This document shows positions 1-7,361 of a stretch of 55,557 nucleotides of DNA, in pieces (position 1 is the stretch's first letter; each line of letters starts with the position of its first letter). The DNA is from UBA5209 sp034002865 (lineage in GTDB: Bacteria > Patescibacteriota > Dojkabacteria > SC72): contig JAVEZR010000003.1 of the NCBI GenBank assembly GCA_034002865.1, forward strand, positions 1-55,557, in the 5' to 3' direction. The position numbers and the translations under genes were made by a program. Under the pieces are notes generated by a model. The model was not told the origin of the DNA, searched no databases, and saw only the letters and a program-made list of their open reading frames with translations.

Positions 1-2
1 CA

Positions 3-248
3 GAATATATGGTACTTAGAGAGCATGAAGGAACAGTTGAAGAAATACAGGGTGTATATGATGCTAATACGGGAACCCTAACATTTGATACAGATGCATA
101 TTCAACATATGCATTAGCATATAATGACCCTATCAACCCTCCTACCTTTGACAATATAATATGGAGTTTTGTAATTGGAATAATTAGTATATCAGGATTG
201 TTTGTTGTTAGTAGATATAAAAAGGAATTTTATAAGAGTTCAAAATAA
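3..248 (+). CDS. C-terminal end of a membrane-anchored surface protein (partial)
   Basis: The reading frame is open to the left window edge, so this is the 3' end of a longer gene. The visible part ends a beta-rich domain (the stretch DTDAYSTYALAY resembles the last strand of repeats common in Gram-positive-type surface proteins), followed by a proline-containing linker, one hydrophobic segment (about IIWSFVIGIISISGLFVV) and a short basic tail. That layout is a C-terminal membrane anchor with the bulk of the protein outside. No LPXTG sortase motif is present before the membrane segment. The function of the missing part cannot be judged. Confidence 0.7.
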   Translation, partial: EYMVLREHEGTVEEIQGVYDANTGTLTFDTDAYSTYALAYNDPINPPTFDNIIWSFVIGIISISGLFVVSRYKKEFYKSSK

Positions 249-320
249 TTGGGATTGTTAGAGAGATTATAAAAAAGGTTTTTAGGGAGAGTTTTTTGTT
301 GTTCATAAACATAAGGATTC

Positions 321-499
321 TACCTTCGAACCGAAGACTCTTAAAAATCACTCTTTTTTGACCCTTTTCACCCACCTGGCCTTACTTCTGAGAGTTTCAC
401 TTTTTAGAGTCTAAATTACTCAATCCCCATAAGGATTTTTAAAGATAGTGGACGGGTCTTGTTGGAACATGTTGAAATTGGCGGGACATACACGTCTGG
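321..499 (-). repeat. tRNA-Asp-linked repeat, copy A (body plus degenerate tRNA 3' end)
   Basis: This non-coding block shares ordered motifs with copies at 2632-2812 and 3580-3762: TTCGAAC at 325, CCACCTGG at 372, GACGGGTCT at 451 and TGGCGG at 479. The spacing from first to last motif is 154 bases here, 153 in copy B and 155 in copy C. Read on the minus strand, the TGGCGG end corresponds to the CCGCCA 3' end of tRNA-Asp. The stretch 471-499 is a direct repeat of 726-754 (29 bases, one mismatch). Confidence 0.75.
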
Positions 500-509
500 T
501 ACAGAATCT

Positions 510-683
510 TTATTTAAGGTACTTTACTACTTTATTGTATTGACCTTTTGTTAGGAATATCCTATGAACATCCTTATCTGAGGTCTCTCCTGTTAGTGTT
601 GCAGTATTAGATATACCCCAATTAACTATCTTCATAGTAATTACATTAAGGTCAATGAAATAATATTGGTTATTTTTATTCAT
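510..683 (-). CDS. 57-aa protein in a miniature tRNA-delimited cassette
   Basis: A short ATG-to-TAA frame of 57 codons reading MNKNNQYYFIDLNVITMKIV at its start and ending KVVKYLK. I do not recognise the protein; it is mixed-polarity with no membrane segment or signal peptide. A TATAAT box (689-694, minus strand) ends five bases before the ATG, which would give a leaderless transcript. The frame fills most of the space between two near-identical 29-base repeats (471-499 and 726-754), so it is positioned like the sole cargo of a small cassette. The promoter placement, the uninterrupted frame and the flanking repeats support a real gene, but its size leaves doubt. Confidence 0.55.
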   Translation of the reverse strand: MNKNNQYYFIDLNVITMKIVNWGISNTATLTGETSDKDVHRIFLTKGQYNKVVKYLK

Positions 684-688
684 ATTTA

Positions 689-694
689 ATTATA
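689..694 (-). promoter_or_regulatory. -10 box of the 57-aa gene
   Basis: TATAAT on the minus strand, separated from the ATG at 683 by five bases. The spacing predicts transcription starting at or next to the start codon, as for the cassettes near 17.6-18.5 kb. Confidence 0.45.
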
Positions 695-725
695 TTATAA
701 ATATTTATAATAGAGTATTTCATTT

Positions 726-754
726 GTTGAAAATGGCGGGACATACACGTCTGG
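726..754 (-). repeat. Second copy of the degenerate tRNA-Asp 3' end
   Basis: A direct repeat of 471-499 with one mismatch in 29 bases; the shared core is TGGCGGGACATACACGTCTGG minus its last base. On the minus strand it reads into CCCGCCA, matching the encoded end of tRNA-Asp. Unlike copies A, B and C it is not followed by the ~155-base body. Confidence 0.7.
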
Positions 755-803
755 AACCTAAAATGAGACAAATAAGACAGTATAAAAAGGGAGTTAAGAT
801 GTC

Positions 804-2582
804 TTAATCTGAATATCCTGATGCTTGTAATTTAAAATTCTTAGCATACTCTCCATTGATACTCATTAATTCTCGATGGTTTCCTGATTCAATAATTACA
901 CCATTCTTCAATACGCATATTAAGTCAGCATTTCTTACTGTAGAATACCTGTGTGATACATATATAACGGTTTTCCCTTTAGTCGAATTATTAATATTCT
1001 CAAATATTTCGTACTCTGCTTGTGCATCTATAGATGATGTAGGTTCATCAAATATTACTACGGGTGCATCTCTATACAAAGTTCTAGCTATTCCTAATCT
1101 TTGCCACTGTCCCCATGATGGATCTATTCCATCTTTAAATTGTATAGAAAGAATCTGTTTAAATTTGTTTTTATATTTTTCTACAAATCCAGTAACGTTT
1201 GCTTTTTGAGCTGCAATTATAATATCCTTTTTGTCAAATACTTTTAACACATTACCAAAATATATATTTTCCTCAACACTAAATGCAGGGTATGTATTAA
1301 AATGCTGTGTAAGTAAACCTAAGTTTTGTTCCCAACTTTCTGTATCAATATCTGCAAGATCTTGGTCATTAATCTTTATACTTCCACTATCTAGCATATA
1401 GAATCGAGCAAGAAGTTTAATAAGGGTTGTTTTTCCTACTCCATTTTCACCAACTAATGCTACTTTCATACCAGGCTTAATAAGTAAGTCTATATCCTTT
1501 AACACCACCTTGTCTGTATTGGGGTATGTAAAGGATACATTCTTAAATTCAATTGTAGGGGGAGTATCAAGCTTCTCTAAGAGAATACTCCCTTTAGACA
1601 TTCTAGGTTTAAGACTCATAAAGGAGTTGAAGTCTCTCATGAATAATCCTGATTCATATAATTCTGTCACTTCATACAAGAAAGTTCCTAGTCCACTAGA
1701 GAATGAGAGAAAGATGGATGAACCTAATATTAGGCTTCCTATTGAAATAGTGCCAGTTAAAGCAAGTGTAATTAGTAGATATACAGAGTATATTGACCCT
1801 ACTATTCCTATTAAGTCAGTTAGAATTAGTAGAAAGAATCTTTTCTTAATTACTGGCTTCCTTTTCTGATGGTATGAACTTAATATTTCTTTAATTACGC
1901 CAACTAGGTGTGGAGATATATTGTTTATATTCGCTTCTAGAAGGTTATCTTTGTTAAGTAAAAAATCTTTAGTTAGATTAAACTTTCTAAATTTATCGGC
2001 ATCCGCATGCCATATTCCCCAATCGATTGAACCAAATTTTATTTTGCCTAATACTGATGGGATAGATGAGACTACTATAATGAACATAACAAGAGGGGAA
2101 ATTCTGAAGAGTATAAATGAACTTATACCAAGTATTGCAAATGCGCTAATCGCTTTTCCAAAGGTAAATATTAAATGTCTAATTCTCCATTCATATGACT
2201 CTCTGATTACCTGGAAGAGTCTATTAACCTCTGGATCTTCTAAACTTTGTATATCAAGAGATGAATACTTTTGAATTACATCTGTATGAATCTTTAGTTC
2301 TAGTTTGTCATATATTACTGTTTGTAGCGCATCATCTAGTTTTCCTGTAAGAGATCTTACTAATTCTATAACTCCGTAGAGTATGAAGGGGATTATCATT
2401 AAAGAGAATGTTAGACTATTATTCTGAATTCCATTGATTGCAGTATCTACGAGTTTTGCCCAGATTATGGAAAAGAGTAGTGGAGTTGCTTGGTTTATAG
2501 CATTAAGAACCCATTGAGAGGTAATAAGGAATTTGTTTGAAGTAAGCCCATACTTTAGTCCTTTTACTATTTCTTTTAGCAT
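804..2582 (-). CDS. ABC exporter, fused permease and ATPase, with altered signature motif
   Basis: An ABC transporter half-exporter of about 592 residues: an N-terminal membrane domain (roughly residues 1-330, several hydrophobic segments) followed by a nucleotide-binding domain. Walker A is GENGVGKTT near residue 380, Walker B VVIFDEP near 507, and the switch histidine is in YVSHR near 541. The signature, normally LSGGQ, reads PSWGQ near residue 490, so its second and third positions are changed. The ATG at 2582 is preferred over the GTG at 2621, because the GTG overlaps a TGTGATATACT extended -10 element. The gene sits alone between two tRNA-Asp-end repeats, in the tRNA orientation. The substrate is not evident. 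Confidence 0.88.
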   Translation of the reverse strand: MLKEIVKGLKYGLTSNKFLITSQWVLNAINQATPLLFSIIWAKLVDTAINGIQNNSLTFSLMIIPFILYGVIELVRSLTGKLDDALQTVIYDKLELKIHTDVIQKYSSLDIQSLEDPEVNRLFQVIRESYEWRIRHLIFTFGKAISAFAILGISSFILFRISPLVMFIIVVSSIPSVLGKIKFGSIDWGIWHADADKFRKFNLTKDFLLNKDNLLEANINNISPHLVGVIKEILSSYHQKRKPVIKKRFFLLILTDLIGIVGSIYSVYLLITLALTGTISIGSLILGSSIFLSFSSGLGTFLYEVTELYESGLFMRDFNSFMSLKPRMSKGSILLEKLDTPPTIEFKNVSFTYPNTDKVVLKDIDLLIKPGMKVALVGENGVGKTTLIKLLARFYMLDSGSIKINDQDLADIDTESWEQNLGLLTQHFNTYPAFSVEENIYFGNVLKVFDKKDIIIAAQKANVTGFVEKYKNKFKQILSIQFKDGIDPSWGQWQRLGIARTLYRDAPVVIFDEPTSSIDAQAEYEIFENINNSTKGKTVIYVSHRYSTVRNADLICVLKNGVIIESGNHRELMSINGEYAKNFKLQASGYSD

Positions 2583-2631
2583 GTCGTTAGATCTATTGTA
2601 ATTATTTGAAAAGTATATCACAAAAGGTTTC

Positions 2632-2812
2632 TACCTTCGAACCGTGGGGTAGTAAAAACTGGTCAAAATATGGGTATTTTCATCCACCAGGATGTGAAAA
2701 TGAGAATTAACTTTTTAAAGGGGAAATAATGAAGTAACAAAGGGATCTTTGAGTATAGTGGACAGGTCTTGTCGCAACCTTGAAAGAATGGCGGAATGGA
2801 CAGGACTCGAAC
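2632..2812 (-). repeat. tRNA-Asp-linked repeat, copy B
   Basis: It carries the same ordered motifs as copies A and C: TTCGAAC at 2636, CCACCAGG at 2684, GACAGGTCT at 2761 and TGGCGG at 2789. Positions 2789-2812 match the last 24 bases of tRNA-Asp including CCA at 20 of 24 positions. Around CCACCAGG a hairpin is possible (ATCC, loop ACCA, GGAT, then TTTTC with GAAAA after a two-base bulge). A tRNA reading of 2789-2880 fails: the T-stem and anticodon arm do not pair, so this is a 3'-end relic rather than a functional tRNA. Confidence 0.8.
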
Positions 2813-2929
2813 GTTGAAGAAATATTGTCAGACAGGTAAAGGCTTTGTTGAAGATAAGGTTCAACCACCGTTCCCTAAGTTGAACAGGTCACCCTTTAAA
2901 TTCTAATATATTTACTGTAAATTATATTT

Positions 2930-3484
2930 ATGGATATAGTTGAAAAAGTTCGAGAACATGTAATAAAGAGATATCAAGAAAGGGATGATGCTGAAGGCAT
3001 GGATATGTACGAAACTCATGTTAAATATGTTGTTGAGTATGCAAAAACATTAGCAGAGAAACTAGGTGCAGATGTAGAAGTAGTAGAGATAGCTGCATTA
3101 TTACACGATATCGCAAGAATTGATGGCTTAAACGAAAATCATCATATAGAAGGTGCTAAGTATGCAGAAGAATTACTAAATGGCTTAGGATATGATGCTG
3201 ATAAAATTTCTATAATTAAGGATTGTATTATCTCTCACAGAGGTAGTGCAGGTATTCCTCAGAAAACAGTAGAAGCAAAATGTTTGGCTTCTGGAGATGC
3301 TATGGCACATTTTAGAAGTATTCCTGATATGTTCTACTTTGTATACAAAGTTCTGGATTGCAATATTGAAGAAGGTAAAGAGAAATTAAGAAAGAAATTT
3401 AGTGAGAGTTATGCAAAGATGATACCAGAGGCAAAGGAAATGGTAGAGGAAAAATATGCAGCTGTTATGAAGATTCTTGACTGA
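2930..3484 (+). CDS. HD-domain phosphohydrolase-like protein
   Basis: A 184-residue single-domain HD protein. The metal-binding signature is visible: HDIARIDG near residue 60 with the paired histidine earlier (ETHVKYV) and later histidines in NENHH and ISHRG. Proteins of this kind hydrolyse phosphate from nucleotides or related small molecules; the substrate cannot be deduced. The gene points against the neighbouring tRNA-Asp and the ABC gene and lies alone between repeat copies B and C. The stop is TGA, which shows that TGA is not reassigned in this genome. Confidence 0.85.
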   Translation: MDIVEKVREHVIKRYQERDDAEGMDMYETHVKYVVEYAKTLAEKLGADVEVVEIAALLHDIARIDGLNENHHIEGAKYAEELLNGLGYDADKISIIKDCIISHRGSAGIPQKTVEAKCLASGDAMAHFRSIPDMFYFVYKVLDCNIEEGKEKLRKKFSESYAKMIPEAKEMVEEKYAAVMKILD

Positions 3485-3579
3485 GAAGAATTATCCACAA
3501 AAAATATAGTAAGGTAAACGAGAATGTAACGGAGTCTTAAATTAACGCATGCTTATATTCTTGTGTTATGTCAACATTC

Positions 3580-3738
3580 TAACTTCGAACGGAAGGGGTA
3601 TAAAAATAAGGCCTTTTTCAGACTTTTATATCCACCAGGCCATATTTCTGAAAACTCGTTTTTTGAGGGTCAAAATAATCAGATTTTAACAACCTTTCTA
3701 AGGGGTAGTACACGGGTCTATAAGGAACCAGAGGATTA
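3580..3738 (-). repeat. tRNA-Asp-linked repeat body, copy C, directly after tRNA-Asp
   Basis: This is the conserved body next to the intact tRNA-Asp: TTCGAAC at 3584, CCACCAGG at 3632, CACGGGTCT at 3711, then the tRNA end at 3739. The motif order and distances match copies A and B to within two bases. TTTTTCAG (from about 3614) and CTGAAAA (from about 3648) are complementary, and a GGCC lies near each of them, so a folded RNA or a pseudoknot is possible. An apparent open frame across 3563-3796 is a by-product of the tRNA and repeat. Confidence 0.78.
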
Positions 3739-3741
3739 TGG

Positions 3742-3815
3742 CGGGGTGAACGGGACTCGAACCCGCAACCTTTGCAGTGACAGTGCAATGCTCTAACCAG
3801 TTGAGCTACCACCCC
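3742..3815 (-). tRNA. tRNA-Asp (anticodon GTC)
   Basis: A complete cloverleaf on the minus strand: acceptor GGGGTGG with TCACCCC, D-arm GCTC/GAGC, anticodon stem TTGCA/TGCAA with loop CTGTCAC (anticodon GTC), T-arm GCGGG-TTCGAGT-CCCGT, discriminator G as expected for tRNA-Asp. CCA is encoded (3739-3741). It anchors the array of genes and repeats that extends down to about 321. Confidence 0.95.
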
Positions 3816-3896
3816 AAAATTACTAAAAGAGTATATCAAACGTATATTAAAATTACAATGTGATATAATTTTGTAATAATATAGTAAAACCCTTAC

Positions 3897-4799
3897 ATGA
3901 AAAACGAAAAAATACTCTCCATTGTTACTAACTTTGTTGAAATGTGTATATTTCATATAGATGAGAATGGGGATATAAAAGAAGTAGTAGTTAATAGTAA
4001 GGGTAGCTTTAATCCTGATAAGAAGAATATCTATGAATACTTCACTAAAGAAGAGGGTGAAAGAGTAAGTAAATTGATAGCAAGTGGATTAGATGAAGAA
4101 AGAAAACATCTTACTTTAAAACATAGCTGTGATGAGTGTAAATATACGGATATAGAGGTTAAACAGGTAAGAGGAGAGCTATATATTACTTTCAAATTCA
4201 GAGAATCATCTAGAGAGAGGGAATTGAAATATGAAAAGATGATAGATCATCTCTCTGTTAAGGCTAGTACAGATCCAATGACTACACTTTTAAATAGGTA
4301 TGGATATTGGGAGAGAGTAAAAGCATTACTTAACTGTGGAGATAGTGAAAGAGAGTTAGGAATATTACTAGTAGATGTAGATAATCTTAAAAGTATTAAT
4401 GATACTAAAGGACATAAGGGGGGGGATAAGGCTCTTAAACAGGTAAGTAAGTTAATCACAGACACCATTCGTAGTCGTGATATTGCAGTTAGATATGGAG
4501 GAGATGAGTTCTTAATAGTGGTTGAAGAGCTTACGGGTAAGAAAAGTACAGGATATGGCTTAGGTAAAAGATTAATCTCTATTGTTAATAGTAAAGATAG
4601 TAAAATGCTAACTACTGTTTCAATAGGGGTACACCTTGTTAAGGTAGGAGATTTTGAAAAGTATTTAGGAGATGAAGCGAAGTTACGTACAGAGTGGGAT
4701 AAGGCAGTAGACGTTGCAGATAGAATGGCATATGTAGCCAAAGATAATGGTAGAAATCAGGTAATATTTTCAGAAGATATTAAGAGTGATCCTCTATAG
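3897..4799 (+). CDS. Diguanylate cyclase (GGDEF domain)
   Basis: This 300-residue protein should make the second messenger cyclic di-GMP from GTP. The C-terminal GGDEF domain (about residues 125-295) has an intact GGDEF signature near residues 201-205. An RSRD inhibitory site lies five residues before it, so product feedback inhibition is probable. The N-terminal part (about 1-110) looks like a small PAS-like sensor (HIDENGDIKEVV) and has no membrane segment, so the protein is likely cytoplasmic. The 3' end overlaps that of the convergent thioredoxin gene by 20 bases. No EAL or PilZ protein is visible in the window. Confidence 0.9.
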   Translation: MKNEKILSIVTNFVEMCIFHIDENGDIKEVVVNSKGSFNPDKKNIYEYFTKEEGERVSKLIASGLDEERKHLTLKHSCDECKYTDIEVKQVRGELYITFKFRESSRERELKYEKMIDHLSVKASTDPMTTLLNRYGYWERVKALLNCGDSERELGILLVDVDNLKSINDTKGHKGGDKALKQVSKLITDTIRSRDIAVRYGGDEFLIVVEELTGKKSTGYGLGKRLISIVNSKDSKMLTTVSIGVHLVKVGDFEKYLGDEAKLRTEWDKAVDVADRMAYVAKDNGRNQVIFSEDIKSDPL

Positions 4800-5100
4800 C
4801 TTGTACAAAGGAGCCTTTATCTCTTAACCCTATTAAAGTCTCTACAACCTCACCATCCTTAAAAAGCATAACTGTTGGAATACTCATAATTCCATACTTA
4901 CCAGCAACCTCTCTTTCTGAGTCTACATCCATTTTACATACCTTTACTTTATCTCCCATATCCTGTGCTAATTCCTCAATTACAGGGCCTAATACCCTAC
5001 ATGGTCCACACCACTCAGCCCAAAAATCAACTAAAGCTAACCCCTTGTGGTCTAAGACCTCTTCTTGAAAGTTACTGTCTGTTAAATGTAATAGTGACAT
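4780..5100 (-). CDS. trxA: Thioredoxin
   Basis: A 106-residue protein of standard thioredoxin length with the active site WCGPC at residues 30-34 and the cis-proline context SIPTVMLF. It is a cytoplasmic disulfide reductase. The ATG at 5100 fits family length; an in-frame ATG at 5112 would add four residues. The gene diverges from tsaC-tsaE and appears to share a palindromic -10 element with it (5152-5163). Confidence 0.95.
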   Translation of the reverse strand: MSLLHLTDSNFQEEVLDHKGLALVDFWAEWCGPCRVLGPVIEELAQDMGDKVKVCKMDVDSEREVAGKYGIMSIPTVMLFKDGEVVETLIGLRDKGSFVQAIEDHS

Positions 5101-5151
5101 AACTAAAAACATTAAAATTAGGTTGTTAATAGGAAAATCATGATATTCCTA

Positions 5152-5163
5152 GTATAATTATAC
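5152..5163. promoter_or_regulatory. Palindromic bidirectional -10 element
   Basis: GTATAATTATAC is a perfect 12-base palindrome holding TATAAT on both strands: 5153-5158 plus, 5157-5162 minus. The plus copy ends six bases before the tsaC-tsaE ATG at 5165, so that transcript would be leaderless. The minus copy would give trxA a leader of about 50 bases. Use in both directions is inferred from position. Confidence 0.5.
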
Positions 5164-5164
5164 C

Positions 5165-6256
5165 ATGAAGAGATTTAGATTGACTAATAATAACTGGGAC
5201 GAAGTAATTAAAAAGGCTCTACAAGTACTAAATGAAGGAGGACTTGTAGTATATCCAACTGAGACCTGTTACGGTATTGCAGTAGATGCTACTAATGAGA
5301 GAGCTTTAGCTAAATTATTAGCATATAAGACATTTAGAGGCTCTAAACCAATCTCTATTGCCGTATCAAACATAGAGATGGCTAAGAAGTATGTAACTCT
5401 TAATGAAATGGCTGAGAATATATACAGAAACTACCTACCTGGACCAATTACTGTAGTCTCTATGGGCAAGGGTAATCTTAGGCCTCCTGTGGTCTCTAAG
5501 CAGGGCTCTACTGGTGTAAGGATACCAGAGTATAGATTTACACTTCAAATGATTGAGGAGTTCGGTAGGCCTGTTACAGCCACATCTGCGAATGTATCTT
5601 ACAAATCTCATCCATACAGTATTGATCAGTTGATAAAGGACTTACCTAAGAAGAGTGAGAGTTTAATAGATATGTATATAGATGCTGGTAAATTAGCTCA
5701 CAATGTACCATCTACAATACTTGATACCACTATGAATACTTTAACAGTATTAAGGGAGGGTAGGGATAAGTTTGAAGATGCAGTATTACAAAGTACTTTA
5801 CTTGAGGAGAGTGTTACGAAGAGTGCTAAAGAGACTTCTGATATGGGAGAGGGTTTTTCTAAGGAGTATTTAAATGGATTGGAGGGTAGCACAGTTATTG
5901 CTTTAAGTGGTGAGCTAGGGTCAGGAAAAACACAGTTTACAAAAGGTATAGCTATTGGACTAGGGGTAAAGGAGTTAGTTAACTCTCCAACCTACACAAT
6001 TATTAATGAATATGAGTATGATTCTAAGATATTAGCCCATATGGATACATGGAGATTAACAGATGAGAAAGAGTTAGAAAGATCTGGATTAATGGAGCAT
6101 TTGCAGAAGGGTAATACCGTTGTAATAGAGTGGGCGGACAAGTTTTATCAAGAGATAGAGGAGATATGTCGTAAAAAGAATATCCCTATGTACAAGGTTA
6201 CATTTAAATATATTTCATTAGAAGAAAGGGAGGTAAGGATATATGGTACTAACTAA
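5165..6256 (+). CDS. Fused TsaC (Sua5/YrdC) - TsaE protein for t6A tRNA modification
   Basis: A two-domain, 363-residue protein. Residues about 10-200 are a Sua5/YrdC (TsaC) domain (PTETCYG, KTFRGSKPISIAV, and SANVS), which makes threonylcarbamoyl-adenylate from threonine, bicarbonate and ATP. Residues about 215-355 are TsaE, with Walker A GELGSGKT near residue 250 and the NSPTYTI and DTWRL motifs; TsaE is the ATPase that drives the TsaB-TsaD cycle. These are usually separate genes. The stop overlaps the tsaD start by 14 bases, so both are probably co-translated. No tsaB is visible in the window. Confidence 0.92.
   Translation: MKRFRLTNNNWDEVIKKALQVLNEGGLVVYPTETCYGIAVDATNERALAKLLAYKTFRGSKPISIAVSNIEMAKKYVTLNEMAENIYRNYLPGPITVVSMGKGNLRPPVVSKQGSTGVRIPEYRFTLQMIEEFGRPVTATSANVSYKSHPYSIDQLIKDLPKKSESLIDMYIDAGKLAHNVPSTILDTTMNTLTVLREGRDKFEDAVLQSTLLEESVTKSAKETSDMGEGFSKEYLNGLEGSTVIALSGELGSGKTQFTKGIAIGLGVKELVNSPTYTIINEYEYDSKILAHMDTWRLTDEKELERSGLMEHLQKGNTVVIEWADKFYQEIEEICRKKNIPMYKVTFKYISLEEREVRIYGTN
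6228..6234 (+). promoter_or_regulatory. Shine-Dalgarno site fixing the tsaD start
   Basis: GGGAGGT inside the end of the tsaC-tsaE frame, eight bases before the ATG at 6243. It supports the 14-base overlap as the true start, unlike several promoter-proximal genes in this window that lack such a site. Confidence 0.6.
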
Positions 6257-7331
6257 GGAGTTACTAAAAAGCAAACCCTTAATATTAGCTATTGATACTA
6301 GCTGTGATGATACCTCTGTAGCACTACTTAGAGGTAGAGAGGTCATATCAAGTGAGCTTTCTTCCCAAACAGAACTGCACTCTGAGTTTGGTGGAGTGGT
6401 TCCTGACTTAGCTAAAAGATTGCATGAGGAGAACATAGAGGGGGTGTATAACAGGGCACTGAACAATAACCCGGGTATGATAAATAATGTAGATTACATA
6501 GCAGTAACTACTGGCCCGGGGCTAGCGATAGATCTAGAGGTTGGTATTAAATATGCTAGGGAGCTGGCATACAGATATTCTAAACCGTTTGTACCAGTTA
6601 ACCATATGGAGGGTCATCTCTTTTCATCTTTACTTCTTAATTCAAAGGGTAATGGGTTAGTAAGTGATGATGATTTAGTAAACTCTTTTCCTGCACTTGG
6701 CCTACTTATGTCAGGTAAGCATACAGAGTTAATATATATTGAAGAGATTGGTAAGTACAAGAAGTTAGGTCAAACATTGGATGATGCTGCAGGTGAGGCA
6801 TTCGATAAGGTTGGTAGAGTTTTGAATCTAGGATATCCTGGTGGTCCTGTTGTAACAGAGTTTGCAAAGAGAGGTAAACAGGGTGTAATTACGTTTACTA
6901 CTCCTATGAAAAATTCCAATGATTTAAACTTTAGTTACTCTGGATTAAAGACAGCAGCACTATACAAATCTAACGAACTAAGAGAGAAGGGTATTCCTGA
7001 GAGGGATTGGATATATGATTTCTGTAGAGGTTTTGTAGATGCAGTTATTGATTCTGTAGTTATTAAACTAAGAAAAGCAATTGAGCAAAACCCAGAGGTA
7101 AAAACAGTATTTGTAGGTGGTGGTGTGTTTAATAGTGAAGAGATACTTAGAAGAGTAGGTACTGTTGTAAGGTCATACAATCTTAACTATTACTACCCTG
7201 AGATAGAGTATAGGAGTGATAATGCAGGTATGATAGGGGTTAGTGCATATTTTAATATTCTTCAAGAGAAGTATATTACAGAGAAAAAAGATATAGAGAG
7301 TGTAGATAGAGATCCTAGATTGTCTCTTTAA
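6243..7331 (+). CDS. tsaD: tRNA N6-adenosine threonylcarbamoyltransferase TsaD
   Basis: TsaD (Kae1/YgjD family), 362 residues, transfers the threonylcarbamoyl group to A37 of tRNAs reading ANN codons. ASKHA-fold motifs are visible: LAIDTSCDDT at the N-terminus, the metal-binding HMEGH near residue 120, and a C-terminal YRSDNAGMIG. The usual GGGVAAN phosphate loop reads GGGVFNSEE, a modest divergence. The gene follows tsaC-tsaE with overlap and a good ribosome-binding site, so three of the four bacterial t6A functions are in two adjacent genes. It is followed by the probable ncRNA at 7362-7546. Confidence 0.95.
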   Translation: MVLTKELLKSKPLILAIDTSCDDTSVALLRGREVISSELSSQTELHSEFGGVVPDLAKRLHEENIEGVYNRALNNNPGMINNVDYIAVTTGPGLAIDLEVGIKYARELAYRYSKPFVPVNHMEGHLFSSLLLNSKGNGLVSDDDLVNSFPALGLLMSGKHTELIYIEEIGKYKKLGQTLDDAAGEAFDKVGRVLNLGYPGGPVVTEFAKRGKQGVITFTTPMKNSNDLNFSYSGLKTAALYKSNELREKGIPERDWIYDFCRGFVDAVIDSVVIKLRKAIEQNPEVKTVFVGGGVFNSEEILRRVGTVVRSYNLNYYYPEIEYRSDNAGMIGVSAYFNILQEKYITEKKDIESVDRDPRLSL

Positions 7332-7349
7332 ATTTCAAAAACGTTATTG

Positions 7350-7355
7350 TATAAT
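7350..7355 (+). promoter_or_regulatory. -10 box of the tRNA-like RNA
   Basis: TATAAT lies 19 bases after the tsaD stop and about seven bases before the expected RNA start, suggesting independent transcription of the structured RNA. No clear -35 box was identified. Confidence 0.45.
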
Positions 7356-7361
7356 TCCAAT

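Noticed and set aside
2789..2880. A second tRNA gene on the minus strand beside the HD gene
   Set aside because: The T-loop and CCA end are clear, but the T-stem fails at three of five pairs and no anticodon arm forms. It is treated as a tRNA-Asp 3'-end relic.
3563..3956. Open frames on both strands across tRNA-Asp
   Set aside because: Their sequences (for example GTRTRNL and AQLVRALH) are classic translations of tRNA genes; no promoter or ribosome-binding site supports them.
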